DNA of 64,000 bases, from contig CAVUSX010000007.1 in the NCBI GenBank assembly GCA_963744275.1, positions 434,001 to 498,000 of the forward strand, given 5' to 3'. The DNA comes from VAZQ01 sp963744275 (GTDB taxonomy: Bacteria; Pseudomonadota; Alphaproteobacteria; Rhizobiales; Xanthobacteraceae). The notes beneath the pieces were generated by a model, which saw only the letters and a program-made list of their open reading frames with translations, had not been told where the DNA came from and did not search any database. Position numbers and translations under genes: made by a program. Shown piece after piece: positions 43,293-51,418 of this stretch (positions are counted from its first letter, which is position 1; every line of letters begins with the position of its first letter).

Positions 43293-44918
43293 TCAGCGCT
43301 TGGCGAACACGCGTGCATAGGCTTCCGGCTTGAAGCCGACCGTGATCTCGCCGCGTTGGTCGAGCACCGGCCGCTTGATCATCGAAGGCTGCGCCAGCAT
43401 CAGGGCGATGGCCTTCTTCTCGGTCAGGCCGTCGCGGTCGGCATCCGGCAGCTTGCGGAAGGTGGTGCCGGCGCGGTTGAGCAGCGTCTCCCATCCGACC
43501 TTCCGGGCCCAGCCTTCCAGCGTGGCCTTGTCGATGCCGGAAGCCTTGTAGTCGTGGAACGCGTAGGCGACCTTGTGCGCGTCCAGCCAGACGCGGGCCT
43601 TTTTCATGGTGTCGCAGTTCTTGATGCCGTAGAGGGTGGTCATGATCTGAAGCGGCGGATTGTTGGTCCGGTTGACATAGAGCATTTCGCGCATCTTGCA
43701 ATCGGCCTCATGCGGATTCCAGCACCCACGATGCGGGCGTCGTTGCCCCTTCAGCCGGGCAGGTCCGCCGCCGCGGCGCGCGGGAATACGGTCGTAGTAG
43801 CGGCAGAGCAGCGCCGCGGCGGCGCCGGCGGCCGGCACGGCGAGCAGGATTCCGGTCGACAGCGGAAGGCCCGCCCAGGCGAATCCCGCCGCGATCAGGC
43901 AGGCGCCGCCGCAACCGATGTCCCAGGCGCCCTCGGTGACGATGTGGAAGCGCAACGGACAGGGCGACGCCTTGGCCAGGTTGTAGAGCGCCGTCATCAT
44001 CGCCGGCATCAGCAGCGCGGTGGAGAAGGCTCCGGCCGCGTTGGCGCTGACGGCGAGCCAGGGCGAGCCGACGCTCGCCGCCCGCAGGAGGACGACGACC
44101 GCCGCCGCCGCATAGGCGATGAGGACGGCGCGGCGGCCGAATCCGGCGTCGATGTGGCGGCCGATGAGGAGCCCGCACGCGGCGCCGACCAGAGCCGCCA
44201 GCGCCATGGCGCCGCCGTAGGCCGAGAAGCTTTCTCGAAGCGAGATGAAGAGCGCGATCTGCCAGACGTAGTGATAGCCCGCCGCAAAGGCGCCGTCCGC
44301 CAGGAAGAGGGTCAGCCCGAGACGCGCGGCCCGAAAGGCGCCCGGCGCCGCCGCCGCCACCGCGACGTCCGGCGCGCCGATGAGCGGCAGGACGGCGAGC
44401 GCCTGGATCAGTCCCACGGCCGCGAATGTGCGCGCAGGACCGGCGGTGACCAGCGCCCAGCCGCCGATCAGCGGGGCCACGATCCCGAGCAGCGTGGCCA
44501 GGGCCTCGCGGGCGCTGATCTGGTGGCCGCGATGCTCGGCGTCGCCGATGGCGGCGAAATAGGCGTGAAAGCAGGTCCAGTAGAAGACGCCGCCGAGCGA
44601 GGCCACCAGGGTGAAGGCCGCCAACGGCAGGTCCACGCCCTGGACCCGGGTCAGGATCAGGTAACTGGCGGCGTTCGCGAGCGTGCCGAAGATGAGGGCG
44701 CGCTTGATCCCAAAGCGAAGCCCGAACGGCAGAACCGCCGGGCGCATGACGAAGCGGCCGGCCAGCAGCGCCGCCAGCGCCGTCAGGGTGGCCGGGACCG
44801 AAACCCCGGCGCGCAGCAGATAGACGTAGATGAAGACGCCGCCACCGGCCTCGGCGAAAGCCTGGACCCCATAGTGCAGGTTGGCGCGGTTGACCGCGCG
44901 GTTGCGAAAGAAGGCCAT
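43293..44918 (-). CDS. MFS-like membrane protein in one continuous frame with a C-terminal ArsC/Spx-like reductase domain
   Basis: From MAFFRNRAVNRANLHYGVQA to about residue 380 this is a 10-12 TM MFS-type protein (FAEAGGGVFIYVYLLRAGV, VFYWTCFHAYFAAIGDAEHR, RLGLTLFLADGAFAAGYHYV). Without any stop, the frame runs through a basic linker (ARLKGQRRPHRGCWN) into a complete YffB-type ArsC-family domain starting MTTLYGIKNCDTMKKARVWL (ATG at 43643, stop 43293), with the CxxT active site (C-D-T) and LGFKP-like VGFKPEAY end. The ArsC-like part has no ribosome site of its own. It may be a true fusion or the result of a base indel near the linker. A single product of 541 residues is annotated. Confidence 0.65.
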   Translation of the reverse strand: MAFFRNRAVNRANLHYGVQAFAEAGGGVFIYVYLLRAGVSVPATLTALAALLAGRFVMRPAVLPFGLRFGIKRALIFGTLANAASYLILTRVQGVDLPLAAFTLVASLGGVFYWTCFHAYFAAIGDAEHRGHQISAREALATLLGIVAPLIGGWALVTAGPARTFAAVGLIQALAVLPLIGAPDVAVAAAAPGAFRAARLGLTLFLADGAFAAGYHYVWQIALFISLRESFSAYGGAMALAALVGAACGLLIGRHIDAGFGRRAVLIAYAAAAVVVLLRAASVGSPWLAVSANAAGAFSTALLMPAMMTALYNLAKASPCPLRFHIVTEGAWDIGCGGACLIAAGFAWAGLPLSTGILLAVPAAGAAAALLCRYYDRIPARRGGGPARLKGQRRPHRGCWNPHEADCKMREMLYVNRTNNPPLQIMTTLYGIKNCDTMKKARVWLDAHKVAYAFHDYKASGIDKATLEGWARKVGWETLLNRAGTTFRKLPDADRDGLTEKKAIALMLAQPSMIKRPVLDQRGEITVGFKPEAYARVFAKR

Positions 44919-44951
44919 GAGATGGTGAAGTCCTGCAAGGCCGACGCCCTC

Positions 44952-45059
44952 GTAGGGCGCAATCGCTTTATTGCGCCAATCGTCCGCGCCCCGCCGCATA
45001 CATTTGCGTTCAGGCGCAGGCGACTCCGCGGAACGGCGCATAAAGCGATTGCGCCCTAC
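44952..45059. repeat. 108-bp element with perfect 20-bp terminal inverted repeats (GTAGGGCGCAATCGCTTTAT)
   Basis: Left 44952-44971 and right 45040-45059 are exactly complementary over 20 bases, and the pairing continues imperfectly inward (TTGCGCC / GGCGCA). It has no coding content. It is a typical short interspersed palindromic element placed just upstream of the MFS-like gene. Confidence 0.8.
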
Positions 45060-45144
45060 CCGGCGCACTGCGCCAGTTTCAATTTCCTGAATCCACTGAT
45101 TTGCAGAGTGGCGTCAATGGCGAAATGCTCACCACGCTGTCGTT

Positions 45145-45537
45145 CTACCAGCGCGCCAGCTGGGTGATTTGAATGAGGTTGCCGCAGGTGTCGTTCATCT
45201 GGGCGATGGTCGAGCCGGTGACCGCGGTCGGCGGCATGGCGAACTCGGCGCCGCGCGCTTTGATGCGCTCGTAGTCGCCCTTGACGTCGTCGGTGAAGAA
45301 CATGACCGCGGGCTGGCGCTGCTGGAATATGGCCTGCTGGTAGGCCTTGGCGGCCGGGTTGTCGTTGAGCGCGAGCTGCAGCTCGGTTCCGTCCGGCTCG
45401 TCGGGCGAGGCCACGGTCAGCCAGCGGAACGGCCCGTTGCTGAAATCGGCCTTCTTGGTAAAGCCCAGCACATCGGTGTAGAAGCGCAACGCCTTTTCCT
45501 GGTTGTCCACGTATACGCTGGTCAACTTGATCTTCAT
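45145..45537 (-). CDS. VOC-superfamily glyoxalase-like protein
   Basis: A 130-residue protein: MKIKLTSVYVDNQEKALRFY, TDVLGFTKKADFSNGPFRWL, ELQLALNDNPAAKAYQQAIF and NDTCGNLIQITQLA. The sequence is typical of single-module VOC proteins listed as glyoxalase/bleomycin-resistance-like; the substrate is unknown. It is the last gene of a minus-strand run (ArsR, DUF1801, SRPBCC, VOC), which suggests control by the ArsR regulator at 46550-46873. Confidence 0.87.
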   Translation of the reverse strand: MKIKLTSVYVDNQEKALRFYTDVLGFTKKADFSNGPFRWLTVASPDEPDGTELQLALNDNPAAKAYQQAIFQQRQPAVMFFTDDVKGDYERIKARGAEFAMPPTAVTGSTIAQMNDTCGNLIQITQLARW

Positions 45538-45615
45538 CGGTATTTCCTCTGTTTGTAACGTTCGCGAGTGCCGCTTTTGTAAACAAGACTTGGCGTTGAA
45601 TTGTGCGTTCGGACT

Positions 45616-46026
45616 TCAATCCGTCCGCGCCAAGACCTGCTCCAGGTTTGCAAAGAATTGCTGCCAGCCGTGCTTGGCGCCCTGGTAGGCCTGCCGCTGA
45701 TCCCCCCGGAAGCCCGTCTGCTCCATGCGCAAGTGGGTTCCGGTGCCCTTGGCGGTGAGAGTCCAGGTGACCACGCTCTCGAGACCGAGCGCACCCCACG
45801 TGTAGGACAGCGTCTTGTTCGGCTCGACCGTCCGGACTTGGCAGTCGACGGCGCCCCAGTCGGCGCGAAGATTGAAACTGTGGCCCACCACAGGCTTGAA
45901 GTCGTTCTTCATGAGCCACTCCTCGATCAGGTGTGGTTGCGTGAGCGCGCGCCAGATCTTTTCCGGCGGGAACGGTATCTCCCGTTCGACGACGACGGAG
46001 CGCGTTTCGGTCGCGGTGTTGGTCAT
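45616..46026 (-). CDS. SRPBCC/AHSA1-like START-fold protein
   Basis: A 136-residue protein with VVVEREIPFPPEKIWRALTQ, PHLIEEWLMKNDFKPVVGHS and FNLRADWGAVDCQVRTVEPN, and a C-terminal helix with KHGWQQFFANLEQVLARTD. These proteins often lie downstream of a self-regulated ArsR gene, an arrangement found here twice (see also 48107-48608). It has no signal peptide. It lies 31 bases from the DUF1801 gene and 78 bases before the VOC gene. Confidence 0.87.
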   Translation of the reverse strand: MTNTATETRSVVVEREIPFPPEKIWRALTQPHLIEEWLMKNDFKPVVGHSFNLRADWGAVDCQVRTVEPNKTLSYTWGALGLESVVTWTLTAKGTGTHLRMEQTGFRGDQRQAYQGAKHGWQQFFANLEQVLARTD

Positions 46027-46056
46027 TGGTCCATCCTCTTGAGCGCAACCCGCTCC

Positions 46057-46553
46057 TCAAGCGCTCTTTGGCCTCTTCCGAGAGCCGGCGGCGGCTCGCA
46101 CGGACGTGTTCAGTGCGGCGGCGGCGCGAATGAGCGCCTTCAACGCCTTTTCATCGATCTTCTCGCCCTCGTGGAAATCGATGGCACGCCTGGTGTTGCC
46201 TTCGAGGCTGGAGTTGAAGAGGCGTGAGGGGTCCTCCAACGCGGCGCCTCTGGCGAAGGTCAGCTTCACGACTTTCTTGTAGGTCTCACCGGTGCAGATG
46301 ATTCCGGCGTGCTCCCACACCGGAGCCCATCCCCACTTCCACTCCTCGACCACTTCGGGGACGCTCTGCTTGATGAGAGTCCGGACCCGGGCGAGCGTCT
46401 CGCCCCGCCAATCGCTCAGCTCCTTGATTCTCGCATCTATCAGCCGGGAGGGAGATCTCCTCCCTTTCCTTCCTTCGCGCTTGCCTTCTTCTTCATGGTT
46501 GTCTTCGCTCCTTTGGCGGCGCCGGAGAGCGCTTTGGTCGCGGGTTTGCTCAT
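46057..46553 (-). pseudogene. DUF1801 family protein, one frameshift
   Basis: The start ATG at 46551-46553 overlaps the ArsR stop (ATGA), which fixes it. The first frame gives MSKPATKALSGAAKGAKTTM and KKKASAKEGK. The conserved body then runs in another frame (RLIDARIKELSDWRGETLAR, VRTLIKQSVPEVVEEWKWGW, IICTGETYKKVVKLTFARGA). A missing or extra base near 46455-46475, in a purine-rich run, separates them. DUF1801 resembles small iron-chaperone-like folds (YdhG type), role unclear. If the frameshift is real, only a truncated protein from an internal GTG remains. Confidence 0.75.
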
Positions 46554-46873
46554 TGGTCCATCCTTTTGAGTAAATCTTCGAGGTCGTCGAACCGGCTTTG
46601 CCAGAAGCCGGCCATCTGGCTCGTCCAGTCGATGAGCGGGGCCAGGGCGCCGAGCTGCGCGCTATAGTGCGTCTGACGACCTTCGTGGCGGTCGTGCACC
46701 AGCCCGGCCTGCTTCAGAACCCCGAGATGCTTCGAGACGGCCGGTTGCGAGACCCCGGCCCGGGCCGTCAGGGCCCCGACCGTCTGCTCGCCTTCGCGGC
46801 ACAGCCGCTCGAAGATGGCCCGTCGCGTCGGATCGGCGAGCGTTCTGAAGAGGGTATCGTGGGACTGCGGCAT
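46550..46873 (-). CDS. ArsR-family winged-helix repressor
   Basis: A 107-residue protein: LFRTLADPTRRAIFERLCRE, VGALTARAGVSQPAVSKHLG (recognition helix), VLKQAGLVHDRHEGRQTHYS. The C-terminus (WTSQMAGFWQSRFDDLEDLL) is typical of the ArsR subgroup that precedes SRPBCC genes. No Cys metal site of the ArsR/SmtB type is present, so it is probably not a metal sensor. It leads DUF1801, SRPBCC and VOC genes. A short inverted repeat (GGTTA/TAACC) lies 26-41 bases upstream. Confidence 0.9.
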   Translation of the reverse strand: MPQSHDTLFRTLADPTRRAIFERLCREGEQTVGALTARAGVSQPAVSKHLGVLKQAGLVHDRHEGRQTHYSAQLGALAPLIDWTSQMAGFWQSRFDDLEDLLKRMDQ

Positions 46874-46898
46874 CGCAATTGATAACTCGTTGGCTATG

Positions 46899-46914
46899 GG
46901 TTACACCTATAACC
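46899..46914. promoter_or_regulatory. Possible operator of the ArsR gene at 46550-46873
   Basis: GGTTA-CACCTA-TAACC, flanked by two TGGCTAT direct repeats (46891-46897 region and 46918-46924 region), lies just upstream of the ArsR start. Position and symmetry fit autoregulation; the sequence is short, so confidence is low. Confidence 0.35.
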
Positions 46915-47014
46915 GGCTGGCTATATGAGTCAAGGGGGAAACGGTGGCCAGGATTGATCCTTCTCACCATCATGACGGCCAGCGGCGCATCGCCAATTGC
47001 CGTGGAGGCCTGCG

Positions 47015-47656
47015 ATGAAGCGGGCCATAAATTCCGTCCGAGCCGCTGAAGCTTTCGGCCGCACGCGCCTATCCTATTCGTTCTTCATGCGGGACTTCCT
47101 TCACAGCGAGATCGCCGCCGTGGAAGGAATGGCCAACTTGCCGGACGACCCGGAGCTCGCGATTGCGGCCGGGCGCGGGCTTTGCGAGAACCTGCTCGAG
47201 CCACTGCAGGACACGTTCGGCCGGCTCCATGTCCGCTCTTCCTATCGTTCGCCGCAGGTCAACACTTTCGGATGCAAAAATCGCCTCAGTTGCGCCTCCA
47301 ATGAGAAGAACGCCGCGCGGCATATCTGGGACCGGCGAGACCGGCGCGGGATCGGCGCGGTCGCATGTATCGTCGTGCCTTGGCTCGTCGACCGGCTGGA
47401 CGAAGGCCTCACCTGGGAGGCGATGGCATGGTGGATCCATGACAACCTTCCCTACAGCGAGCTGCAGTTCTTCCCGAAGCTCACGGCGTTCAATATCGGC
47501 TGGCATGAGGCGCCGAAACGCACGATCTACAGCTTCGTTCCCCCGCGAGGCTTCCTGACCAGGCCCGGCTTTCCAAACCACGCCGGCAATCACAGGCGCC
47601 TGTACCAAGGGTTTCCCGAGCTTAGACCAGCTTCGCCACGAGCAAGCTGCCGATGA
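47015..47656 (+). CDS. Conserved hypothetical protein, possibly M15-like peptidase fold
   Basis: A 213-residue protein from MKRAINSVRAAEAFGRTRLS, with GGAGG seven bases upstream. The segment FGRLHVRSSYRSPQVN followed by AARHIWDRRDRRGIGAVACI and WIHDNLPYSELQFFPKLTAF recalls the layout of M15A/M15D D,D-peptidases (RSSYRSP, H-x-W-D, ELQFF). The canonical SxHxxGxAxD zinc motif is not evident, however, so the enzymatic call is tentative. No signal peptide is visible. It is divergent from the ArsR group. Confidence 0.55.
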   Translation: MKRAINSVRAAEAFGRTRLSYSFFMRDFLHSEIAAVEGMANLPDDPELAIAAGRGLCENLLEPLQDTFGRLHVRSSYRSPQVNTFGCKNRLSCASNEKNAARHIWDRRDRRGIGAVACIVVPWLVDRLDEGLTWEAMAWWIHDNLPYSELQFFPKLTAFNIGWHEAPKRTIYSFVPPRGFLTRPGFPNHAGNHRRLYQGFPELRPASPRASCR

Positions 47657-48072
47657 TCAGTCTCGGCTCAGCGGGATGAGCGCACGAAGCCGCTCGTCCC
47701 GCAGATAGAGCCCGCCCCAGACAAGAATGCCGAAATAGACGCCGAACAGGACGGAGCTGAACAGCGGATCCTCGATGCGCACCTTGCTGGCGACGGCGCC
47801 GCCGAGATATGCCGTGAGCAAGATCGCGCCGAGGAACGACGTGCGGGGAATCGCATACAGGATCGTGCACACGAGACAGATGATCCCGAGCGGGCGGATG
47901 ATATCCAGAGGGAAAACCGATCTCGGTGGTTGCCTCGACGACATGATGTTCCAGCACGAGCTTCGACACGCTGTCGAAGAGCAGAAACGCGATCATGAGA
48001 CCCGGTCATGCCCCAACCGGTCCACTGCATCCATTTCGGGCGTCCCGAACGCCTCGAGATTGCAGTCGTCAT
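47657..48072 (-). pseudogene. DoxX-like small membrane protein, two frameshifts
   Basis: Three frames together give one DoxX-like 4-TM protein: MTTAISRRSGRPKWMQWTGW, then LMIAFLLFDSVSKLVLEHHV, then PLDIIRPLGIICLVCTILYA, IPRTSFLGAILLTAYLGGAV and LFGVYFGILVWGGLYLRDER. Breaks lie near 47995-48005 and 47920-47940. Helices are intact, so sequence error is plausible. The gene follows an SRPBCC gene in an ArsR-led group; ArsR-SRPBCC-DoxX is a recurring combination of unknown purpose. Confidence 0.7.
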
Positions 48073-48106
48073 GAGGTCGCCTCCGGTGTGAAATTGATGA
48101 ATTGCT

Positions 48107-48608
48107 TCAGCCATGGTCTTGAGCTCCTCGCAGCGTCTCGAGGTATGCCGCCATGCGATCCGTCCCCATGCTGATCATCTGGCCGAAGCCCATCTTGGCG
48201 GCCAAATCGCGATCAGCGATGGAATCGAACAGCGTGACCAGCTTCCACCGCGTTTGCTGTCCGCGCGCTTCCAGCGTGATGGTGTTGTGCGAGGTCGGCG
48301 GCGGGGGATTGCGATTGGGGTCCTTGATGGTTCGCCACGCCAGGCGTTCCGGCTGCGACGATCTCCTCGAAGACGCTGTCGATCGTGTAGCGCGTGCCGT
48401 TGGGTGCCTGCATGACGTGGTGCCAAGCGCCACCGGGTCGCAGGTCCATCTCGCAGACCGGGTTGGTGAAGCCGGGCCCGCCGTACCACACCGCGACCTG
48501 CTGGGGGTCCGTGATGGCCTTCCACACCAGCTCGCGCGGCGCGTCGAAGTCGCGCGTGATGATGATGACAGGCCGGTCGACGGCGCTGACGTCGATGATC
48601 GCTGTCAT
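48107..48608 (-). pseudogene. SRPBCC/AHSA1-like protein, one frameshift
   Basis: The start at MTAIIDVSAVDRPVIIITRD has AAGGAAAC upstream. The N-terminal part (FDAPRELVWKAITDPQQVAV, WYGGPGFTNPVCEMDLRPGG, AWHHVMQAPNGTRYTIDSVF) and the C-terminal part (TITLEARGQQTRWKLVTLFD, FGQMISMGTDRMAAYLETLR) are in different frames; the break is near 48335-48356. Joined length (about 166 residues) is normal. It is the second gene of an ArsR-SRPBCC-DoxX group. Confidence 0.75.
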
Positions 48609-49004
48609 TTCTTGTTTCCTTCTCTGATGGTGCGGGCGCGTCGCGGTCGTTTCGAACGGTCTCGTTTCTTGCCGATATCGCTGCATTTGCAGCACCCGCA
48701 GATGCTCAGCGAGGCTGTCGAGGCTCCGGTCCCAGAAACGCCGATAATCCTCGAGCCATTCGAAAACCTCCTGCAGCGGCCCGGCCTCGAGATGTCGGGG
48801 ACGCCATTGCGATTGACGGCCCTGCGAGATGAGGCCGGCCGCTTCCAGCACCTTGAGATGTTTGGAAACGGCGGCAACGCTCATCTCATACGGCTCCGCG
48901 AGCTCCTTCACGGTCGCATCGCCGGTCGCCAAGCGTGCGAGGACGCCGCGGCGGGTGGGATCTGCAAGCGCGAAAAACACCGAGCTCAGGCGATCTTGGA
49001 CCAT
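48605..49004 (-). CDS. ArsR-family winged-helix repressor, 3' end probably frameshifted
   Basis: From MVQDRLSSVFFALADPTRRG; recognition helix PYEMSVAAVSKHLKVLEAAG; C-terminus VFEWLEDYRRFWDRSLDSLA. As read, the frame runs on into the SRPBCC gene without a stop. One frame over, a Lys/Arg-rich tail (KRDRSKRPRRARTIREGNKK) ends at a TGA (48605-48607) that overlaps the SRPBCC ATG, the usual coupling. The apparent fusion is therefore probably an indel near 48660-48680. A near-perfect 25-bp palindrome lies directly upstream of the start. Confidence 0.8.
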
Positions 49005-49009
49005 ATTAA

Positions 49010-49034
49010 ACCATATAGTTGTCAACTGTATGGT
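49010..49034. promoter_or_regulatory. 25-bp palindromic operator of the ArsR-SRPBCC-DoxX group
   Basis: ACCATATAGTTG-T-CAACTGTATGGT is symmetric at 11 of 12 arm positions and ends five bases before the ArsR start codon. It contains TTGACA on the minus strand, so it overlaps the promoter. This fits autorepression by the ArsR protein. Confidence 0.7.
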
Positions 49035-49131
49035 TAAATACATATCCCAAGCCAGCTCCCGGCTCAAGAGCATTTTTGCGGGGCGACCTGAGGCGGGAAG
49101 AGGCGGAAAAATACCGCCAGTCGCAGTTCCC

Positions 49132-50787
49132 TCATGGGAGGTCGGACAATCCCAGCAGGACGTCGGTTACTTCATCGGAAAAGCGCTTCTTGCGTCCATC
49201 GATGAAAACCCATTCCGGATTTTCGATATCGCGCGTCGCTCCCGGCATGCCATGCTGCATGAGCGCCCGGGCGCAGCCCGCCCAGTCACCGCCCTCGACC
49301 GGCGCGTTGCACGATGCCCATGACAAAGTCCCACAGACATTGTCGCCGTAACCGTGCTCCTCCTGCCAGCTGGCGCCATGCTCCAGAAGGAAGCGCGCCA
49401 AGTCGGCGTTGCCGCGAAAAACCGCCAGATTGAGCGCGGAGGCGTCCCAGTCTCCGCCCCGCGCCGCGATCGGCCAGCCGCATTTCACCATCAGCATGGC
49501 CCCCTCGTCGCCGCCCTCTGCCGTCATGTCCGGCAGCAACCGCAGTCGCGCTGGCGGCAGCGAATCCGGCAAATCGGGCCGCAGCGACCGGATGCGTCGC
49601 GCTTCATGCTCATCACCGCGCGCGCAGGCGGCAATGAAGCGCTCGTCCTCGGAAACAGGCTCCGCTCCGGCGCCGTCACGCAGCAGCTCCGCGACCTCGC
49701 CGAGCCCGAGCTGCAGCGCCAGTCTGTAGGCGCTCACGCCGCTTGCGGTCCGCGCCGATGGATCGGCACCCGCCCGCAACAGGATCTCGACGTGGCGGCG
49801 CGATCGCCGTCGCTTGATGGCCCAGAGCAAGGGCGCGCCCCACTCGCTCGACGGCGGATGGGCCGGCGCCTCGTTCGCGTCGGCGCCGTGCTGGAGCAGC
49901 AGCTCGAGCGCGGCGAGATTGTCGAAGTCGAGCGCGTGGTAGAGCGCGTTGGTGCCGGCAACCCGTGCGCCGTTCTCCAAGAGCACGCGGGTGCATGCAC
50001 CACCACGCTCGAGCGAATGGTAGAGCGATTCGCCGTCATTCGGATCGGCCCCGGCGTCCAGCAATATTTTCGTCAGCTCGACGTCATGACTTTTTCCCGC
50101 GGCGCCGTAGAGCGCAGACAACGTTTGATTTTCATCGGGCGCGCTCACCGATGCCGGCGGCCAACGAAGCCCGATCCGCCGGTTGGGGTCGGCGCCGGCC
50201 GAAAGCAGAAAACGCACGCTCCGGTGCAGGCGCTCACGAAGCTCCGGCACTTGCAGCAGGCTGGAGTGCGTGACGGCGACGAGCGGCGGCAGACGCAGCG
50301 GCCCACCCGGACGATCCACCCATGCCGGATCAGCCTTGGTGGCAGCCAAGAGCGCGGCTTCATCGCCGATCGCGCAGGCGAGATACGGGCTTCCCGCAGG
50401 GAGATCGGGATTCTCGGCCAGCATCCGGGCGGCGACACGGGGATTGGCGCGATCGATCCCGCGCCCGTCCACGTCACCAGAATAGACGAACGCAAGCCAA
50501 CGCCGCAGCAGGCTCGCACCATCGTCGCGCGACCCTGATTGCGCCTCGACATATTGCTTCAGGTCCGACCAGGAAGCAAAACCGTAGCTGCGCGCGACAC
50601 AGGATTGCGCGTCGTGCAAGCGAAGCTCGAGCGCCGCGATCTCGTCGTCGGTCCTCCCGGCGGCCGCCGGGAGGAAATGACGAAGCTGCGCGATCGCTTC
50701 GGGACTGCGGTCGCGGTAGCGCCGCATCAGCTCTTTGGCTTGCTTCTTCAGATGGTCGAGATTCGGCCGATCAGGCAATCGGTTCAT
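49132..50787 (-). CDS. Ankyrin-repeat protein
   Basis: A 551-residue cytosolic protein. The N-terminus is a conserved helical module found in front of bacterial ankyrin proteins (DRPNLDHLKKQAKELMRRYR ... FASWSDLKQYVEAQ). Ankyrin units follow: RFLLSAGADPNRR, ILLDAGADPNDGESLYHSLE, ALYHALDFDNLAALELLLQH, LLWAIKRRRSRRHVEILLRA, and a late pair with LAVFRGNADLARFLLEHGAS. Ankyrin proteins mediate protein contacts; the partner is unknown. The long gap downstream (about 100 bases) and upstream (630 bases) makes it monocistronic. Confidence 0.87.
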   Translation of the reverse strand: MNRLPDRPNLDHLKKQAKELMRRYRDRSPEAIAQLRHFLPAAAGRTDDEIAALELRLHDAQSCVARSYGFASWSDLKQYVEAQSGSRDDGASLLRRWLAFVYSGDVDGRGIDRANPRVAARMLAENPDLPAGSPYLACAIGDEAALLAATKADPAWVDRPGGPLRLPPLVAVTHSSLLQVPELRERLHRSVRFLLSAGADPNRRIGLRWPPASVSAPDENQTLSALYGAAGKSHDVELTKILLDAGADPNDGESLYHSLERGGACTRVLLENGARVAGTNALYHALDFDNLAALELLLQHGADANEAPAHPPSSEWGAPLLWAIKRRRSRRHVEILLRAGADPSARTASGVSAYRLALQLGLGEVAELLRDGAGAEPVSEDERFIAACARGDEHEARRIRSLRPDLPDSLPPARLRLLPDMTAEGGDEGAMLMVKCGWPIAARGGDWDASALNLAVFRGNADLARFLLEHGASWQEEHGYGDNVCGTLSWASCNAPVEGGDWAGCARALMQHGMPGATRDIENPEWVFIDGRKKRFSDEVTDVLLGLSDLP

Positions 50788-51418
50788 GGAGACCTCCGTG
50801 CATCAAATCGCCGACGGCCCGCAACACCGGCTGCACAAAGGCTCAATCGCTTCACAAGCAATGCAAGTGGGTTCAACCCTTCCCGCGGGCCCGGGCGCGG
50901 CTTGCACCGCAAACAGGGACGCTACCGCGGGCGGGCGCAATATTCAACCCGCGACAGAACTCACGTGAAATCATGGCGGACCGGCGACAATCATCGGCGG
51001 TCGTAATATCGGGCGAAGCGGCCCCGGGCGAGAGACAGGGCCGTGCTGGAGGTTCGCGTCGGCGCCCAGCGCTCGCAGGCCCCGGGTTCGGGCTAGCGTT
51101 GTGAGATTTCACAGCACTTCGCCCCTTCCCTTGTGGATCGTTGGCAATACTCAGGCGCCTATGCGCTCTGTAGGTTGCGGCCGGCCGAAGCGGGCGCGAT
51201 CGGCTCCCGCGATGGCGACAACGCCATAAGACGACCGGCGATGCCCTTGCGAGGACCAGGACGGCCGGATTTTTCCTCACCTATTCCACGCGGCGTGGGC
51301 CAGGGGCGAAGCCGATCAGAACCTCACGATGGCCTGACTGCGGCGTCACGACCGAGCACGAAAGCCGACAGGGGCAGGCATTGATCGTTTTTCTTCATTC
51401 CAAGAGGAGGACACGCTT
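50788..51418. other. Intergenic region without recognised gene
   Basis: These 631 bases separate the divergent ankyrin and DUF899 genes. A symmetric TGTGA-N4-TCACA lies at 51100-51113, but its spacer is shorter than in CRP/FNR sites. GAGGAGG about ten bases before 51419 is the DUF899 ribosome site. No RNA gene was recognised. Confidence 0.3.

Noticed and set aside
43053..45167. Long plus-strand frame of about 700 residues over the MFS/ArsC region
   Set aside because: It is Arg/Gly-rich with no domain, and it is antisense to membrane helices and an ArsC-like domain with clear motifs.
48213..49004. Real ArsR-SRPBCC fusion protein
   Set aside because: The SRPBCC part has its own good ribosome site, and a basic ArsR tail with a stop overlapping its ATG exists one frame over, so an indel is the simpler explanation.
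51100..51113. CRP/FNR-type site TGTGA-N4-TCACA
   Set aside because: The spacer is four bases instead of six for CRP, the FNR core TTGAT is absent, and it is far from either flanking start codon.
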